This document shows positions 9,565 to 20,666 of a DNA stretch of 64,000 nucleotides, one piece after another (position 1 is the first letter of the stretch; each line of letters begins with the position of its first letter). The stretch is from Mucidula mucida (taxonomy: Eukaryota > Basidiomycota > Agaricomycetes > Agaricales > Physalacriaceae). Made by a program: the position numbers and the translations under genes. The DNA is taken from NCBI GenBank assembly GCA_015501055.1, contig JADNYV010000049.1:62001-126000 (forward strand). The letters run 5' to 3'. Under the pieces are notes generated by a model. The model saw only the letters and a list, made by a program, of their open reading frames with translations. It made no database searches and had not been told where the DNA came from.

Positions 9565-11791
9565 ATGCCAGCCAAGTCGCCCTATAAATCGGAAGCCTTC
9601 TATTACCCTACTGAAAAGGACCCATTCGTAGTCGTTCCGCCCGAGCATGAGACGGTCGAACAGCGCGAGGCCCGTGTCTCCGCCGACAAGGCTGCCCAGA
9701 AGATCTCCGACGCCATAGACGACGATATTGATCGACAACGCATGGCCGAAAAAAGGCGCCCAAGGCAGTCAAAGTGTTGTTGTTAGGTGTGTAGAACAAT
9801 CTACTCGATTCCTACGAAGATTGAACATAAGTGTGTAACAGGTCAAAGTGAATCAGGTATTACGATCACTTCTCATTCAGTCGCGAGTGCTGACATGACA
9901 TGTACGCGGAGGGAAATCCACAACACTGAAGAGTAAGTCACTGCATTCTTGGGGAGCGCTTATGTTCAAATCAAAATATCGCAGACTTCCAGCTCATCAA
10001 TTCGCCAAAGGCGCGTCTATTCGTTTTGTCAGAGCAGGATCTGACCTTTTCTGAAGGCCTTTAGAGAGGAACGAGCTTCCTGGCGTGCAGTCATTCAACT
10101 GAACCTCGCCCGCTCAGTATTATGCATTCTGCAAGTCATCGACAAGGCGAAAAAGTTCCAAGACGCCTCTCCGGGGTCAGACGTGCAATCCTCCTCCGAC
10201 GAGGAGCGGGAGCAGGATTACCCTAAAATGACTCCCGAGCATCTAAAGCTCAGGATGCGTCTAACGCCCTTGACGGCGGTGCAAGAGGCTTTAATGCGCA
10301 AGCTCTTCCCAACCAATCTTGACTACGAAATGACTGCGCAGGTTGATCTTGCGTCGTTCCCATTCCGCGATCCATGTGTACACACCACTTGGCAGTGGAA
10401 GGGCAAATTTGGCCGTATGGTGGCGCCTGACCGGAGCAGTTTTGATAGCGCGCAGGCCATTGACTTTGACGACCCCCAAGACCCCGGTGTCATTTTGCAT
10501 AACTGCTCCAGTGACATGGTTCGCCTCTGGACTGACCCCGTCATCCAAGAGCTCTTGAGAGTCAGCCGGCTACAGTTGTATGATACGTCTGGATTGTTCG
10601 TCTGTTTGCGTTCGCCAGTGCTCGCTCGCTGATGTTTATTTCCCTCAGCTTCCTCGACTCCATCGAACGGGTGACTGCCTTGAAATACGTGCCCACAGAT
10701 GGTCGGTGGCCTATTTTTGGTACAAAGAACATTGCCTTACTTATCAGCCGACAGACGATATTCTTCGAGCTCGGATAAAGACGATGGGTGCGCTTCTTTC
10801 ACACCTTCATACTAGCTAATTACCAACCTGTGCTAGGTGTCTCCGAGCACCGGTTCAGGCTCAAGGCTGGTAGGTACGACTCTTGATGCGCGGCATGTAC
10901 CTGAACCTTTGCAGGGAACATGGTCAGCCACGACTGGAGGATATTCGACGTCGGTGGCGCACGTTCACAGGTACGTAACTCTTTCCCGACGTTCTGGAAG
11001 CCAGGGCTAACGACGGTCAGCGAGGTAATGTGTCTTGTGGAACTCGCGTTGGGCCGATCCAGCTGAATTTCCTTTACGTTAGCCGCCTGGGTTCCGTATT
11101 TTGACCATATGGACGCTATCATCTTTTTGGCACCTCTCAATGTCTTTGATCAGACGCTAGAAGAAGCCCCATTGGTCAATCGCCTAGTACGTACCGTTCC
11201 GCCGTTTGCACTGCGCCTTGAATTGAAGCCCGCGTAGGAGGATAGCATGGGAATCTTCAAGCACATCGTCTCTAGCCCGTTGTTGAAGAATACGGACATC
11301 ATCTTATTCCTCAACAAGTGCGATCTTCTACAGAAGAAGTTAAACGCAGGAGTCCGGTTCAACAAGTACGTTGTGTCGTATGGTGAGAAGCCTAACACAT
11401 TTGAGGGCACTTCTACCTGTGAGTGAGAGTAATGTGAGTATCTCTTCGATATCTAACGCGTTGCGAAGACCTTCGAAAGAAATTTTGTACGTCGCCTTTG
11501 CTTCTCAATCGTTGAAAGTTACTTCACGAGTTCTTATTGTAGTGGGCATTTTCAAGGCGAACAGCGTGGCTCAGCGCCCTTTTTACTGTCATTACACTTC
11601 TGTCACTGTAAGCTTGACATGCGTCTTCTCAATAACAGTCTTTCTGATCCTGGCTCCAGGACATGAAGTCGACAACCCATATCCTGGAAAATGGTATGTC
11701 TGTCGTGGTTTGCTCAATCTTCTAACTGAATCCGTTCACAGTAAAGGATACCATTGTAAGGAAAAACTTAATCAGCAGTAATATGGTCTAG
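9565..11791 (+). CDS. Heterotrimeric G-protein alpha subunit, expanded basidiomycete type
   Basis: GTP-binding switch protein coupled to receptors. Sixteen exons fit: 9565-9786, 9842-9856, 9912-9932, 9985-10022, 10069-10595, 10649-10701, 10755-10787, 10837-10869, 10915-10970, 11021-11024, 11083-11186, 11238-11418, 11469-11486, 11543-11607, 11660-11693, 11742-11791. They sum to 1454 nt, one short of 485 codons. The shortfall is a single base in the A6 run near 9750 that shifts the frame just before KVLLLG. Motifs: G1 GQSESGKSTTLK (split over two microexons), switch I RIKTMG, G3 FDVGGARSQRAAW, G4 FLNKCDLL, G5-like TSVT. A long insert follows the first helices (about residues 125-155). The N-terminus MPAKS lacks the glycine used for myristoylation. 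The catalytic glutamine of DVGGQ is alanine. Confidence 0.88.
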
Positions 11792-12916
11792 ATCTGTTGC
11801 GCATATATACGTATCATCTATGGCTTGCTTTATTAATCTCTTCTCTTGCGTGTGTTCGGATGTTATGTATTGTTTTATCCTGTGTATCTAGTAGTACGAC
11901 TATATGATGAGCATTAATTGTAAGTACTTGATGACATGTTTCTGTTCGAGTGTGATTCAACTCGAAGACACATGATATTCCGAATTAGTCACTGTTCCTT
12001 CAGGCGCACAAAGCCTTACTGTCAGTGTATGTTTCCCTATCGACCGCAATCAAAGATGGCACTGAACGCCAAGGGCACCATCAAAGTTAGGCGAGAAATC
12101 ATTTTTGATGCGTTCAATCTTTAGGTTGAACCTGCAGCGGATGCGCGGCCAACAGCACGGTCCAACGCGGCCCATCTGCCCTGGTTCCCGTATACGGCTT
12201 GATTTTTCACCGAAGATCACTGAGCGCTGAATGCCTGAAGCAGTCCCGAACGTCGAGCGAGGCCGCCACATGAAATGGAATCCGTCTTTGTTCACACAAC
12301 ACGCGGAGGCTTTCCTGGTCGACGCGATTCAACAGAGATGCTCTGAACAAATTACTTAGCAGCTAGTGCGAACGCGCCTTGAAGAAATGAGCTTACTGTG
12401 AAGACACGCATCACGTTCAAGAGTTTCGAGAAGCTGGGAGTTTCGCTGAACTCGGAAGCTTTCCGTTGCTTGAAAGTGCAATTGACGAAGGTCCTTTATG
12501 TTCCAGTATGTCTGGGAAGTCAAGATCTAGTTCAAGCGCGTGCCGTGGAATGAATGATTCAGTGTCTCGTTATACAAACGTCAACAAGGCGTGGAGTCTG
12601 TTTAGTGTCTGTAAAGCTGCTATAACGGAGGCCGAGGTTTGTTGATGATGTACATCCATCCAAGAACGACACCAGTTCAAAGCAGTTGAGGAGTAGTTCG
12701 AGAACGGAGTGATTGCCGCTTGTAAGATAACTGGGCCCAACGATAGAAGACTAGGTATAAGATTTGAGACTGACCTAATGGCACTTTTATTCCTGAGCAT
12801 CTCCTGTACGGCGGGACATTTCTTGTGGGAAGAAATGAAATAGGGGCTAGAGGTCACGAGGATGCTGAAAACGAGTTTGGTGGCGGTGGCGGTGCACGCG
12901 TAACTCTTTCGTCGAC
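11792..12916. other. Intergenic, no gene recognised
   Basis: AT-rich 3' flank of the G-alpha gene, then mixed sequence. The longest frame (12570-12944, minus) has no protein-like features. Confidence 0.5.
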
Positions 12917-13891
12917 ATGTCTTTCTTTTCGAATTTTGCTGCACTCGACGAACTTATCCAGGTCATCTACCAAAATATCGAGAAATATGTGGTGATATCT
13001 GATGTTTCTGACGATAATTGGACCATCCACGTCGGGCAAGCCGAACAAGGTCGTTGGTGGCTTGGCCAGTGGACTGAAGCCGACGTGACGAAGCTGGTTG
13101 TTCGTATGATATGACGCGTATCTCATGTTACAACTGGATTACTGAACCTCTCGTGAAGGGCTCCAATGCTTCCGATATCTTGCTCGAAACTTTCGCTGAG
13201 AAATTGGCTGATTCGATTGTCAAGGGCGAACTATACGTGCAGAACCCAGACTCATCGGACATTTCTGTAAGACCTTCTCCTTTTACTTAGCTGAGATAAA
13301 CCTGCTTTAGTTGGTCCTGGCTCCATCGTCGAAGAAGCCTATGAATGTTCCCCTAGCTGAGATGGACGCTGCTCAAGCAGCAGTCTATACGACGCGTACA
13401 TTGATAGAGGTAAACCTTTCCATATCTCACTTAGTCTTTTGACGATTGAGCATGACATAGATTGCACTAAACGCTCAAAAGCGCAAATGTCAACTAAATC
13501 CCATGGTTTTTGCGACAGATCCCCTCCCGACCTCATCATATTCTGCAAGACCGACAGCAGGTAGATATCATTCCATCGTTTCTCCACCAACCTTTTCCCA
13601 AGTATTCTCAGGTCCCAGTAAGAAACCAAATCCGTCAAAGAATGATGCCGAGTCTTCAACATCTGAAGCCGCAGACCTAGAAAGAAAGCGAAAGGACCTC
13701 CTAGTCGTACAGAAGGAGAAACCGGGATCAAATAGCAGTGAGGCTTTGCCCTACAATTTTTGAGCTAAATTGAAGTTATTTCAGAGCCAGTAGCGAAACC
13801 GCCGCGAGCCGTTAAAGGCGCTTCCCTGGCCAATCCTAACAAGAAAGCGCGCAAGTACCAAGCCATTGAATTTGGAAGCGACGACGAATGA
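12917..13891 (+). CDS. Candidate PAXX/XLF-like non-homologous end-joining factor
   Basis: Exons 12917-13099, 13159-13266, 13311-13409, 13461-13560, 13612-13737 and 13785-13891 give 240 residues. The 51-bp piece 13561-13611 is in frame and may be retained. The N-terminal 115 residues predict a small beta-rich head (WTIHVGQAEQGRWWLGQW, LVLAPSSKKPMNVPL), followed by a short helix (MDAAQAAVYTTRTLIEIALN). A disordered Ser/Pro/Lys linker comes next. The C-terminus reads KGASLANPNKK, then YQAIEFGSDDE. Order, size and tail resemble human PAXX (204 residues), whose Ku-binding tail has a SLINPG segment, lysines, then VDF. I infer a PAXX-type factor. An XLF or XRCC4-like relative, or chance resemblance of the tail, remain possible. 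Confidence 0.5.
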
Positions 13892-14050
13892 CATCTTGTT
13901 CCGCTACCTTCACTGGTCCAGATTTGCTGTACGCATAGAATAGCTATAGCTGTGTGAAAGCGATGAAACTGTATTACGTCAGGGTCTCGCGCCTATTTGA
14001 GCTTTCACTGTCAAGCGCTGTACCATTTCTCACAACGTCTTCCCCCACTG

Positions 14051-14956
14051 ATGACTGTATTACAACAAGAGTGTCCTAGGTAAGGTAAACGGCAATATTG
14101 AAGTCTGAAGCTTGAAAGTTACTAGTCAGGACGATCGTTTGGACCCTGTCATTCATATCGGTGCGTTGCTGCCGGTAGACTCAGACTATATGGTTCGCTC
14201 ACTACATCTATTTCATGTTCAGTTCATGACCTTAGGCCCGCTGTGCGTGACACCGAACACCCACCGCATGCGCTCGATCCTGTGAACAGCTTTGCTTTTG
14301 GACGATGTCCTACTGAGATCCTTGAGACCGCCTTGCTTCTTTCATCCTCAGGCGAGGATGTACAATCGGTCTACCTCGAATACTACGAACTTTGGAGAAC
14401 CATACTCCGACACTTCTTTCCTGCATCCGAGAGATACACCATCAGGGAGGACTGGGAAATCCCACATTCATCTCAGCCCGCTCGTTCACCCTCTCGGACC
14501 GTTTCCTTCGCAGTTTTTCCACCCGCACACACACAGCCTTTTGTGCTGGTTCAGGTGTCTTCGCAGACGGAGTTTGAGAGCGAAATGCTGCGAGATACTG
14601 CTGCCCAGGAGACATCTCATATCTTCGACCTCGTATCTCCGTACAGCGCGTTCAACGAGGTCCTAGTAATATCAGCCATGGGACAGAGTTGGAAGGGCTT
14701 CCGAAGAGAAACGGCCTTAACCAGTGCTGAAGCAGAAAGCTGGTGGATTGGACCTTCTAGGCAGCAAGAATTTGATCGCTGTGACTGGTTTGACAATGTT
14801 GTCAGTCAGTCCAGCTGGGACTTCCTGGCTGGAATGATAGATATCATGAAGCACTCACTACCGGGTGAGTTAACGCATGTCGAGGGGAAATATAATCTGA
14901 ATCTAACCTAACCTTCAATAGAGCGAAATCGAAGCTCCCGTAGTAGGCATCTATGA
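14051..14956 (+). CDS. Conserved hypothetical fungal protein
   Basis: Exons 14051-14079, 14126-14160, 14223-14864 and 14922-14956 join in phase into 246 residues. The start MTVLQQECPS leads into DDRLDPVIHIVHDLRPAV. The middle carries WRTILRHFFPASERYTI, FVLVQVSSQTEFESEML, FNEVLVISAMGQSWKGF and ESWWIGPSRQQEFDRCDWF. No signal peptide or membrane segment. The strand/helix alternation suggests a single globular domain of a type often left unnamed in Agaricomycetes. The function is not recognised. Confidence 0.65.
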
Positions 14957-15257
14957 CTTGGGTGGTTACTTGACAATCATCTGTACTATACCTGTAAAAT
15001 CTTTAACGCCTATCTGTATGCTGTTCTGCTGAGAACAGGCTGAGAAAGCATCACCGCACCGTCGGAGCCGACGGCATCAAGATAGCTTACGTAAGACGTA
15101 GTTATCGGTTATCGCTGATAAGGCGCATGGCTTGCTCGTCGCAGTCACGGTTGAAGCCTGGTTGAAGCTCAAAGTCATCCCATTTAAGCGGACACTACGC
15201 GCAAACCGGCATCGCGGTCTCACAAATAACTACGTAGTGGTCCCCACAGCGTTCGCC

Positions 15258-18200
15258 ATGTCCAACGCTTCCGAATTGACGGGATTACTCGACGCGAGGA
15301 AGGGATATCGGGATGAAAACTCGAAGGCCCACCGCACGGTCTGGTCTGCCCTAACGGCAACTGTGCTGGTTGCTTTACTAGTTCTTCTTGTCTTCAAGGA
15401 TAGCCTCCCGGAAGTTCTAATTCCATGGGTTGGAGGACTCCCGAAAGACCCCAGCCTCGCTGCTTTGCACATCATGAAGAAGGCGCCTGTCATTGTATGA
15501 ATTGATATTTATATGCTCTACATTCATCCTCATGTTCATTAGGACGGACACATCGGTTGGTTATCACTGAATGACCCGCGACTCAATTAACTGAACTTTC
15601 AAGATCTGCCAATTCTCGTACGAGAATTGTACGCCAATAACATATCGGCTTTTGACCTCGCGTCTCCAATGCCGGCACATGTGGATATTCCTAGATTGAG
15701 GGAAGGTCGAGTCGGCGGTTTCTTCTGGTACGGCCTCGCGCCTGTCATATGCTTGTGACTATCTTAAGCTGTGGTTTGACAATATTGACAGGTCGGTCTA
15801 CGTGGGTTGCCCGAACCCCGAAGAGGAAGGCGAGCGCGTTCGCCTTGTGCATGAGCGCAGAAGAATCTTATAAGTTCTTGTGACTCTAGGTCCGGATTTT
15901 GTGGGACCGACATGGCGAGTTAGGCAAGTTATTCTCAAAGAGATGCGCGCTGGGAAATGCTCACACCTCTTAGGGATACTTTGGAACAAATTGACTCAGC
16001 CAGGCTGATGATTGACCAATATTCTGATGTATAACAGGTTTGCGACACAGCTAGCACCTAGGCTGGGACCCATATTCCGAGCCATCTTCGAACTGGGAGA
16101 GCATCCGGACAGCTTCAGCTCCTCAACCACGCTGGTATTTCGAAAGCCGGGGAAAAAGAACTATTCTGACCCCGGTGCATGGAGACCGATTACACTGTCG
16201 CACGGATGGGGTCGAGCACTCAACGCGACGATGACAAGAGTAATGCTTGCAGAAGTCGAGCTCCGTGGGTTGATACCCGCACATAGTTTTGGTGGACGAC
16301 CAGGACGGGCTACAACTGACTCGATCCAGCTCCTGGTCTCCTTCATAAAGGATGCATGGCGCGGAGGTGATGTAGTATCCGCACTATATCTTGACGTGAA
16401 AGGCGCGTTTCCCAGCGTCGACATACCGCGACTAGCCCACAACCTTCGCATGCGCGGAATACCGCACCAAATCACCGATTGGCTCATTTCACGGTTCGAA
16501 AAGAGGCGCACAACCATGGCATTCGACGACTTCCTCTCCGATGAGTTTCCAGTGGAAAACGGGCTGGACCAAGGCGATCCGATTTCACAGCTGATATACA
16601 TCCTGTACAACGCCGGCCTTCTCGAGATAATCATAGATGAGGATGGGATCATAATGCTGATCTTCGTCGACGATGCGGTAATCCTCGCGAGGGCGAAGAA
16701 CTTTGATGGACCCGGGGGCACGCACGAGATTTTGAAGAGAGTGATGGAGCAGGACGAAGGCGTCCTAAAATGGGCAAGAGACCATAACTGCACTTTTGGT
16801 ATTGCTAAGTGGCAGCTAGCGGATTATACAGCGAAGACGCGCCCAGCCGGAGTCGACCCCGCGAACCCAAGGAAGAAGAAAAGGGAACCAGCAGTAGGAA
16901 CCGGAATAATGATAGGAGGAAGGTTTATTGAAGTGAAAACAGTGGCGAAGTTCCTGGGGCTCTTGATTGACGCAGGATTGAGATGGAGGGAGCAGGGTGC
17001 AGAAGTGGTGAGGAAAGGGAGTGACTGGATATTGGCGTTCCGACGAGTGGCAACAGTGGCAAAAGGGATGAAGATGAAGTTTGTCCGACGCGCATACCTG
17101 GGCACGGCGATACCGCGAATGCTCTACGGGGCAGATCTCTTCCTCACGCCTAAGAGGTATACACCAAAGCTGAGGAAGGACCGCAGGAGCAGCCACCCAA
17201 TCATCCGGCAACTCGAGTCGATACACCGACAAGCAGCCATTATCATCACGGGCGCTATGCGAACGACGGCCGGCGACATTTTGAACATACATGCGAATAT
17301 GCTGCCCATGGACCTCATTGTCGACCAACACCTCCAACGCGCAGTTGTGCGATACGCGACACTCCCCGAAACACATCCAATGCACAAACGCATTAGACGA
17401 GCAGCGAGACACCCCGACATCAAACGACATCGATCACCGCTACACTGGCTTGTCCAGAAATACAGAATAACACCTAATAACATCGAAACGATCCGGTCAG
17501 TACGGTACAACACGACATGGAAGACCAAAACGATAAACATACCCGTGCGGGACGCAGTGGAAGGGATACAGTTGGATGAAGAGGACGAGGGGCTGAGGAT
17601 CTACACCGACGGATCAGGATATGAGGGAGGAGTAGGCGCGTCGGCAGTGATGTTCGACGGGGATGAGAAGGTTGACGAGATGAGGGTTCATCTCGGGCCT
17701 GCAGAACTACACGAGGTATACGAAGGAGAAGGTGGAGGTTTGGTGTTAGCGATGGCGCTCCTAAAGAGAGTGCGACGGCGGGTAACAAGAGTGGTTATAT
17801 GTGTTGACAGCACGGCGGCGCTGCGCGCCGCCGCGTCCAGAAAACCAGGACCGGCGCACTACATCTTCGACGCGTTCCACAAAGCGGTCGACGATGTCCA
17901 GAGGAAACACCCCGGAATACGCATCGAGATGCGTTGGGTACCGGCTCATCTGGATATACCAGGGAACGAGGCAGCGGACCAGGAGGCAAAAAAGGCAGCA
18001 GAGGATCCGATAGCGTCAACGGACAGAGCACAATTGCCGCGCATATTTCGCAAGCCGCTACCGGCTAGCGCGACGGCCGTCAAACGCGTCTTTCAGCAAA
18101 AGTTGCAGACAGTAGCGAAAAAGAGATGGCGAACATCAGAGAGGCGAACAAAGTTCAAACACATCCACGCGGCAGATGCCATCACGCTCGGCAAGAGGTA

Positions 18201-19998
18201 CACAAACCTTATCGAGCCCCTCTCACGCCGAGTCGCTTCCCTCATCACCCAGCTTCGAACGGGACACGCCCCTCTTAACGCACATCTCCACAGAATCCGC
18301 AAAGTCGATTCCGCAGAATGCCCCTCCTGCCGTTACCACAAAGAAGACGTCTTTCACTACCTCTTACGCTGCCCGGCTCATCGTGAGCATCGCGAGCGCC
18401 TTATACGACGCGTTAAACCCAAAGCCAACGAGCTCAAGCTGTCACATCTCCTTGCCGAACCAAAGAACATCCCACATCTGATACAATTTGTCTCCGACAC
18501 AGCACGCTTCACCACAGACTTCACACCCGTACAACAGCCGCGATTACCTCCCCGTCCACATGCTGCCACACGAGACCCATTCCAGAACGCCATGTTCTGA
18601 TTTCACGCATCAGCCGAAACGCACTCGAGATAACCCGCGACACATCTACACGGGAATAGGATTGTCGTAACCCGGCCATCCTGAGCACCCTTCGGGTGCT
18701 CGAGCAGAATAGAGGAAGAAGCAGGAGCCACAAACATGCCATTGATATATATAGCTACGTAGAAAGACTCGAACATGTACTGCTGTACGCAAGAGTATAA
18801 AATTGGAAAAAAAAAAAAAAAAAAAAAAAAAAATTCTGATGTATTTCTTTATTCAATGGTCCTCCCACAGGAATCTCAACATCTACGCAGACGTTCCAGT
18901 TCGCGCTTGGATCAGCTGACATCAAACACGCCATTGCACATGGGAAGATTGCCAGTCTTCTCGGCGTCGAAGGGTAAGGGTTGGCGATTGCCACGCGTCT
19001 CAACTCGAGTCAAAGATAGCCTGACTGATTCATTGATTCAGTGGCCACCAACTAGGCAATTCCATCGGTGTTCTTCGCCAGTACCATGCCCTTGGTGTTC
19101 GATACGTTACTCTCACACATACGTGCCATAACGCATTTGCGGACTCTTGCGGATTCTTCCCTGGAAAGGAACCTCTTCATGGTGGTCTTAGGTAGGAACA
19201 TTATCGACGAATTCTTGTGCAATGGCTGAACCTACACTGTCAGCCAACTGGGTTATTCTTTGATCGACGAAATGAATCGTCTAGGTGTTCTAGTCGACAT
19301 TTCTCACACCTCAGATGCTACGGCTTCTCAAGTCCTCAGGTATTCAAAGGCGCCAGTCATCTGGTCGCACTCTTCGGCGCGAGCGGTCCATGATCACGTA
19401 CGAAACGTTCCGGATGATGTTCTGAAGCTCGTGGGTACTGGTGAAGGGAAGAAGGATGCCGTCATTATGGTAAGTTCGTGCCGCTGATTCCACGGGCCCG
19501 CACGCCCCCGGCGCTTATGTTCCCGGCTCACCATTCAATAGGTGAATTTTGCGCCCACCTTTGTTGCTGACCCTGGTGCGGCGACATTGGATGTCGTAGC
19601 TGACCATATCAATCATATCGCCAGAACTATTGGCAAGCAACAGTGGGTTCTCTGCATTTGGTGTTGCTATGTTTCATTAAACCTGCCCAGTATTGGTATC
19701 GGAAGCGACTTCGATGGCATCGAGGACACTCCCGTCGGTCTTGAGGACGTATCAAAATATCCAGCCCTGGTAAAGCTCACGATGCTTTATCTGTTACGAG
19801 ATTTTGATCCATTGCAATCAGATAGCCGAGCTATATAGACGAGGATGGAACAAACGCGAACTTGCCGGACTCACAGGAGGAAACCTTTTACGCGTTTTTG
19901 AAGGAGCCGAGCAAACCGCGAAGGACTTGCAAGCTAAAGGTACCCTCCCTGTGTATGACCTATACGACAAACGAGAGGATCTTCCTCGTCGACAGTAA
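15258..19998 (+). CDS. Membrane dipeptidase (peptidase M19), interrupted by a LINE
   Basis: Zinc dipeptidase of the renal dipeptidase family. Exons: 15258-15494, 15543-15555, 15604-15727, 15792 to about 15829, 15890-15923, 15974-16028, [LINE], 18891-18973, 19042-19191, 19244-19469, 19542-19642, 19691-19769, 19822-19998. A hydrophobic anchor lies at about residues 34-50 (type II). Zinc and active-site motifs are intact: [49 protein letters not shown]. The intron 15924-15973 uses a GC donor (GCAAGT). The exon 4/5 junction is unresolved: only a GC donor keeps frame there. The exon before the LINE ends QYSD and the next begins [11 protein letters not shown], the normal continuation, so splicing out the LINE would restore the protein. 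Confidence 0.85.
16021..16032. repeat. LINE target-site duplication, left copy
   Basis: ATTCTGATGTAT, identical to 18833-18844. Its first eight bases are the end of a dipeptidase exon (..TATTCTGAT) and its last four begin an intron (GTAT). Confidence 0.92.
18683..18701 (+). other. Stem-loop in LINE 3' UTR
   Basis: GAGCACCC, loop TTC, GGGTGCTC: a perfect 8-bp stem about 80 bases downstream of the LINE stop. Structured 3' ends are recognised by the reverse transcriptase in some LINE clades; that role here is inference. Confidence 0.55.
18807..18832 (+). repeat. LINE poly(A) tail
   Basis: Run of about 26 A residues directly before the right target-site duplication. One further A is shared with the duplication. 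Confidence 0.93.
18833..18844. repeat. LINE target-site duplication, right copy
   Basis: ATTCTGATGTAT. The GT at 18841 opens the original 50-bp intron (18841-18890, ending CTACGCAG). Confidence 0.92.
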
Positions 19999-20666
19999 TT
20001 GTACCGAGGGTATGTAACAATGAAACAATATACCTTTCTCCCAATCGGCCTGGATCTTGGATCGCGGAGATACCCATCGCGTTCTTCTCAGTCTCGCCCT
20101 CGTCCAAATCGTTCTGAAATTTGAATTCAGGGTGAATCGGTTCGCTTTTCATTTAGCGCCCTCGTCTTGTGCAGCGGAATATTCGAGTTCTTCCGTTACC
20201 AGATGCATTACCCAAACGAGCCCCATGGCGGAGTACGGACCTACGGTCATCTGTGGCCATCAGGCATCACTGATGCTAACGATACAGAACAATTCACTTT
20301 GATATCCATGACACAGTTTGTCGGCTTCACCGAATGCACACAGCACCCTAATTTCTGATGCTGTTCATGCTTTTTAACGGATGTCTTGGGAGAACCATGT
20401 GAATTCAGTCGGTATTCCTACCCACCTCTCTTCTTTGGTTTCTTTCTTTGGCCAGGCGCCCTGCTTTCTTTTTGTTACCGGTACGTACTGCGACACTCCT
20501 CACGAACATTCTATGACATGTCCGACTACTCTTCTCCCAGATTCATTTCCCACGACGGTGTCGCACGTCTGTCGTTAATTCCTGATTATCATCTGAACTG
20601 AACTGTATGTCATTTCATAAAATGTTGGATCTAACTCACGGCAAATGACTACCATAGACTGCAGTC
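19999..20666. other. No firm gene; possible upstream exons of the next gene
   Basis: Several open pieces of 60-80 codons lie here on the plus strand (for example YPNEPHGGVRTYGHL near 20210). They could be luminal-domain exons of the membrane protein at 20667, but no phase-consistent join was found. Confidence 0.35.

Larger units (their letters stand above)
16033..18832 (+). mobile_element. LINE retrotransposon (Tad1/I-like), 5'-truncated, with poly(A) and TSD
   Basis: The open frame runs from the 5' junction to a stop at 18598-18600, about 855 codons without interruption. Reverse transcriptase: [48 protein letters not shown] and catalytic box FVDDA. RNase H: RIYTDGSG (Asp), [11 protein letters not shown] (Glu), CVDSTAAL (Asp), [21 protein letters not shown]-terminal Cys/His cluster follows ([21 protein letters not shown]). 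ORF1 and the endonuclease domain are absent, and the left junction falls inside the RT N-terminal region, as expected for 5' truncation during target-primed reverse transcription. The 3' UTR ends in about 26 A residues. The 12-bp repeats ATTCTGATGTAT at 16021-16032 and 18833-18844 flank it. Same orientation as the host gene. Confidence 0.93.

Noticed and set aside
12570..12944. 124-codon minus-strand frame
   Set aside because: Overlaps the start of the PAXX-like gene, and its composition is not protein-like.
16012..16032. LINE coding region extended upstream to 16012
   Set aside because: Those bases belong to the dipeptidase exon and the target-site duplication; the LINE begins at 16033.
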